Translations under genes and position numbers: made by a program | The notes under the pieces: model-generated | What the model was told of the DNA's origin: nothing | Database searches by the model: none | The model's input: only the letters and a program-made list of their open reading frames with translations | Shown here: piece after piece, positions 6,786 to 7,534 of the stretch | Layout: each line of letters starts with the position of its first letter | How positions within the stretch are numbered: position 1 is the first letter of the stretch | Assembly (NCBI GenBank): GCA_035999365.1 | Contig: DASYGT010000013.1 | Span: 1 to 7,534, forward strand | Direction: 5' to 3' | Length of the DNA: 7,534 bases | From: DASYGT01 sp035999365 | GTDB lineage: Bacteria > Actinomycetota > Actinomycetes > Mycobacteriales > Jatrophihabitantaceae

Positions 6786-7217
6786 GTGAAGACTCGCCCG
6801 ATCGTTCGCCGCTCGATGTCCATGGGGCTCGGTGCACTACTGGCCGTCGCCCTGCTCGCCACGGCGTGCAGCAGTTCGACGAAGGCCTCGTCGGCCGGTA
6901 ATGGGGGTGCGACGACCTCAGCTGCCGCGGGAGCCACGACCAGTAGCGGCGGGGGCTCGAGCACGTCGGGCGGGACCCTCGTCCACGTCAAGAACTTCGC
7001 GTTCGATCCCAGCACGGTGACCGTGTCGGTGGGAACTCGGGTCACCTGGGAGTTCGATGATTCGATCAGCCACAACGTGACGTCGTCGGACAACTCCTTC
7101 TCGTCCAACGACCTGAACAACGGCGCGAAGTTCAGCTTCACCTTCTCCAAGGCGGGCACGTACAGCTACATGTGCTCGATCCACCCACGGATGAAGGCAA
7201 CGGTCGTCGTCAAGTAA
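6786..7217 (+). CDS. cupredoxin lipoprotein with amicyanin-type copper site
   Basis: A 143-residue blue-copper protein exported as a lipoprotein. The basic N-terminus KTRPIVRRS and a hydrophobic core end in LLATAC, so Cys28 should be lipidated and the protein held on the outer face of the membrane. A Ser/Thr/Gly-rich linker (29-63) leads to one plastocyanin-like domain (64-143). The type 1 copper ligands are all present: His96 in SHNVTS, and Cys130, His133 and Met136 in the loop YMCSIHPRMKATVVV. The short C-x2-H-P-x-M ligand loop is that of amicyanin rather than plastocyanin, which has four residues before Met. The likely role is periplasm-side electron transfer or copper binding; the redox partner is not in view. 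The GTG start is supported by GGAG 5 bases upstream. It diverges from the secreted-protein gene. Confidence 0.9.
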   Translation: MKTRPIVRRSMSMGLGALLAVALLATACSSSTKASSAGNGGATTSAAAGATTSSGGGSSTSGGTLVHVKNFAFDPSTVTVSVGTRVTWEFDDSISHNVTSSDNSFSSNDLNNGAKFSFTFSKAGTYSYMCSIHPRMKATVVVK

Positions 7218-7244
7218 CAAAAGATTTCTTCCTCGTCCTGAAAC

Positions 7245-7300
7245 CGGCCGCCCCTCGATCGGCGAACACCCACTGACAGAGCTGATCGAGCGGGCGGCCG
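7245..7300 (+). terminator. long imperfect hairpin after the cupredoxin gene
   Basis: CGGCCGCCCCTCGATC (7245-7260) pairs with GATCGAGCGGGCGGCCG (7284-7300) over 16 bp with one bulged C (7291) and a 23-base loop. It starts 27 bases past the cupredoxin stop and ends 33 bases before the next start. It is probably a U-less actinobacterial terminator, although the long loop would also suit an attenuator or operator for the downstream gene. Confidence 0.5.
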
Positions 7301-7333
7301 TTGGCCTACCGTCCCGAATCTGGAAGGTGGCCG

Positions 7334-7534
7334 GTGGACGAAAAAGTAGACGAACGCGGGTTCCGCGAATTGCTTGTGGAATCCGACGACCTGCAATCAG
7401 ACGCGATGCGCGGCGCGCGTCGCGACCTCAACGCGTACGTGGACGCAGCGCGTGAGTCGCGCTACGAGTCGCGGCACGACCTGCGAGCCGGGGCGGCAAT
7501 CCTCGGCGCCGGGGCACTGGGTGCCGCGGCCTTC
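7334..7534 (+). CDS. hypothetical protein with hydrophobic segment, cut by window edge
   Basis: A GTG-started frame of 67 codons runs open to the right edge. AAGG (7324-7327) sits 6 bases upstream and supports the start. The visible part is a charged, probably helical N-terminus (MDEKVDERGFRELLVESDDL) followed by Arg-rich sequence and then a small-residue hydrophobic stretch, LRAGAAILGAGALGAAAF (50-67), which could be the start of a membrane segment or an internal export signal. There is no twin-arginine motif directly before it (ESRHD). The family is not recognised from this fragment. It follows the cupredoxin gene on the same strand but is separated by the hairpin. Confidence 0.65.
   Translation, partial: MDEKVDERGFRELLVESDDLQSDAMRGARRDLNAYVDAARESRYESRHDLRAGAAILGAGALGAAAF

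Noticed and set aside
6680..7159. Minus-strand open frame of 159 codons opposite the cupredoxin gene
   Set aside because: It is antisense to a protein with a full lipobox and all four copper ligands, and its own product shows no family features.

Overview
The window comes from a GC-rich, actinobacterium-like chromosome. GTG starts with purine-rich ribosome-binding sites, an Lsr2 nucleoid protein, a class F-like sortase and an ssb-ettA-thioesterase cluster all point that way. The cluster order matches, from memory, the Mycobacterium tuberculosis Rv2478c-Rv2474c block without the gdh gene. No species can be named from the sequence alone. I see no transposase, integrase, CRISPR array, phage gene or defence cassette, and most of the window looks like ordinary chromosome.

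Left part (1-3177, all minus strand, so transcribed right to left): an ssb paralogue, the ABC-F translation factor EttA, a hotdog-fold acyl-CoA thioesterase, and the start of a conserved hypothetical protein that runs off the left edge. The last three are tightly packed (14 bp gap, then a 10 bp overlap) and look co-transcribed. A strong GC hairpin sits between ssb and ettA. The ssb leader carries direct and nested inverted repeats.

Middle part (3178-4963): a GlxA-type AraC-family regulator (minus strand) ends in a hairpin just upstream of the ssb leader. A plus-strand tRNA-Arg(TCT) follows, converging on a minus-strand lsr2 gene. Local GC drops in the short lsr2 upstream region and in part of the next gene.

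Right part (4964-7534): an envelope-directed block. On the minus strand are a sortase-like protein that keeps the His and Cys of the active site but has no Arg after the Cys, and a secreted protein with two carboxypeptidase-regulatory-like beta-sandwich domains. Divergent from these, on the plus strand, is a lipoprotein with an amicyanin-type copper site. A large imperfect hairpin follows it, and then the start of an unidentified protein with a hydrophobic segment that runs off the right edge. The divergent intergenic region contains a short palindrome.

The points most worth a second look are the sortase without the canonical arginine, the repeat-rich ssb leader, and the lsr2/low-GC sortase junction. 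None is proof of a new system.
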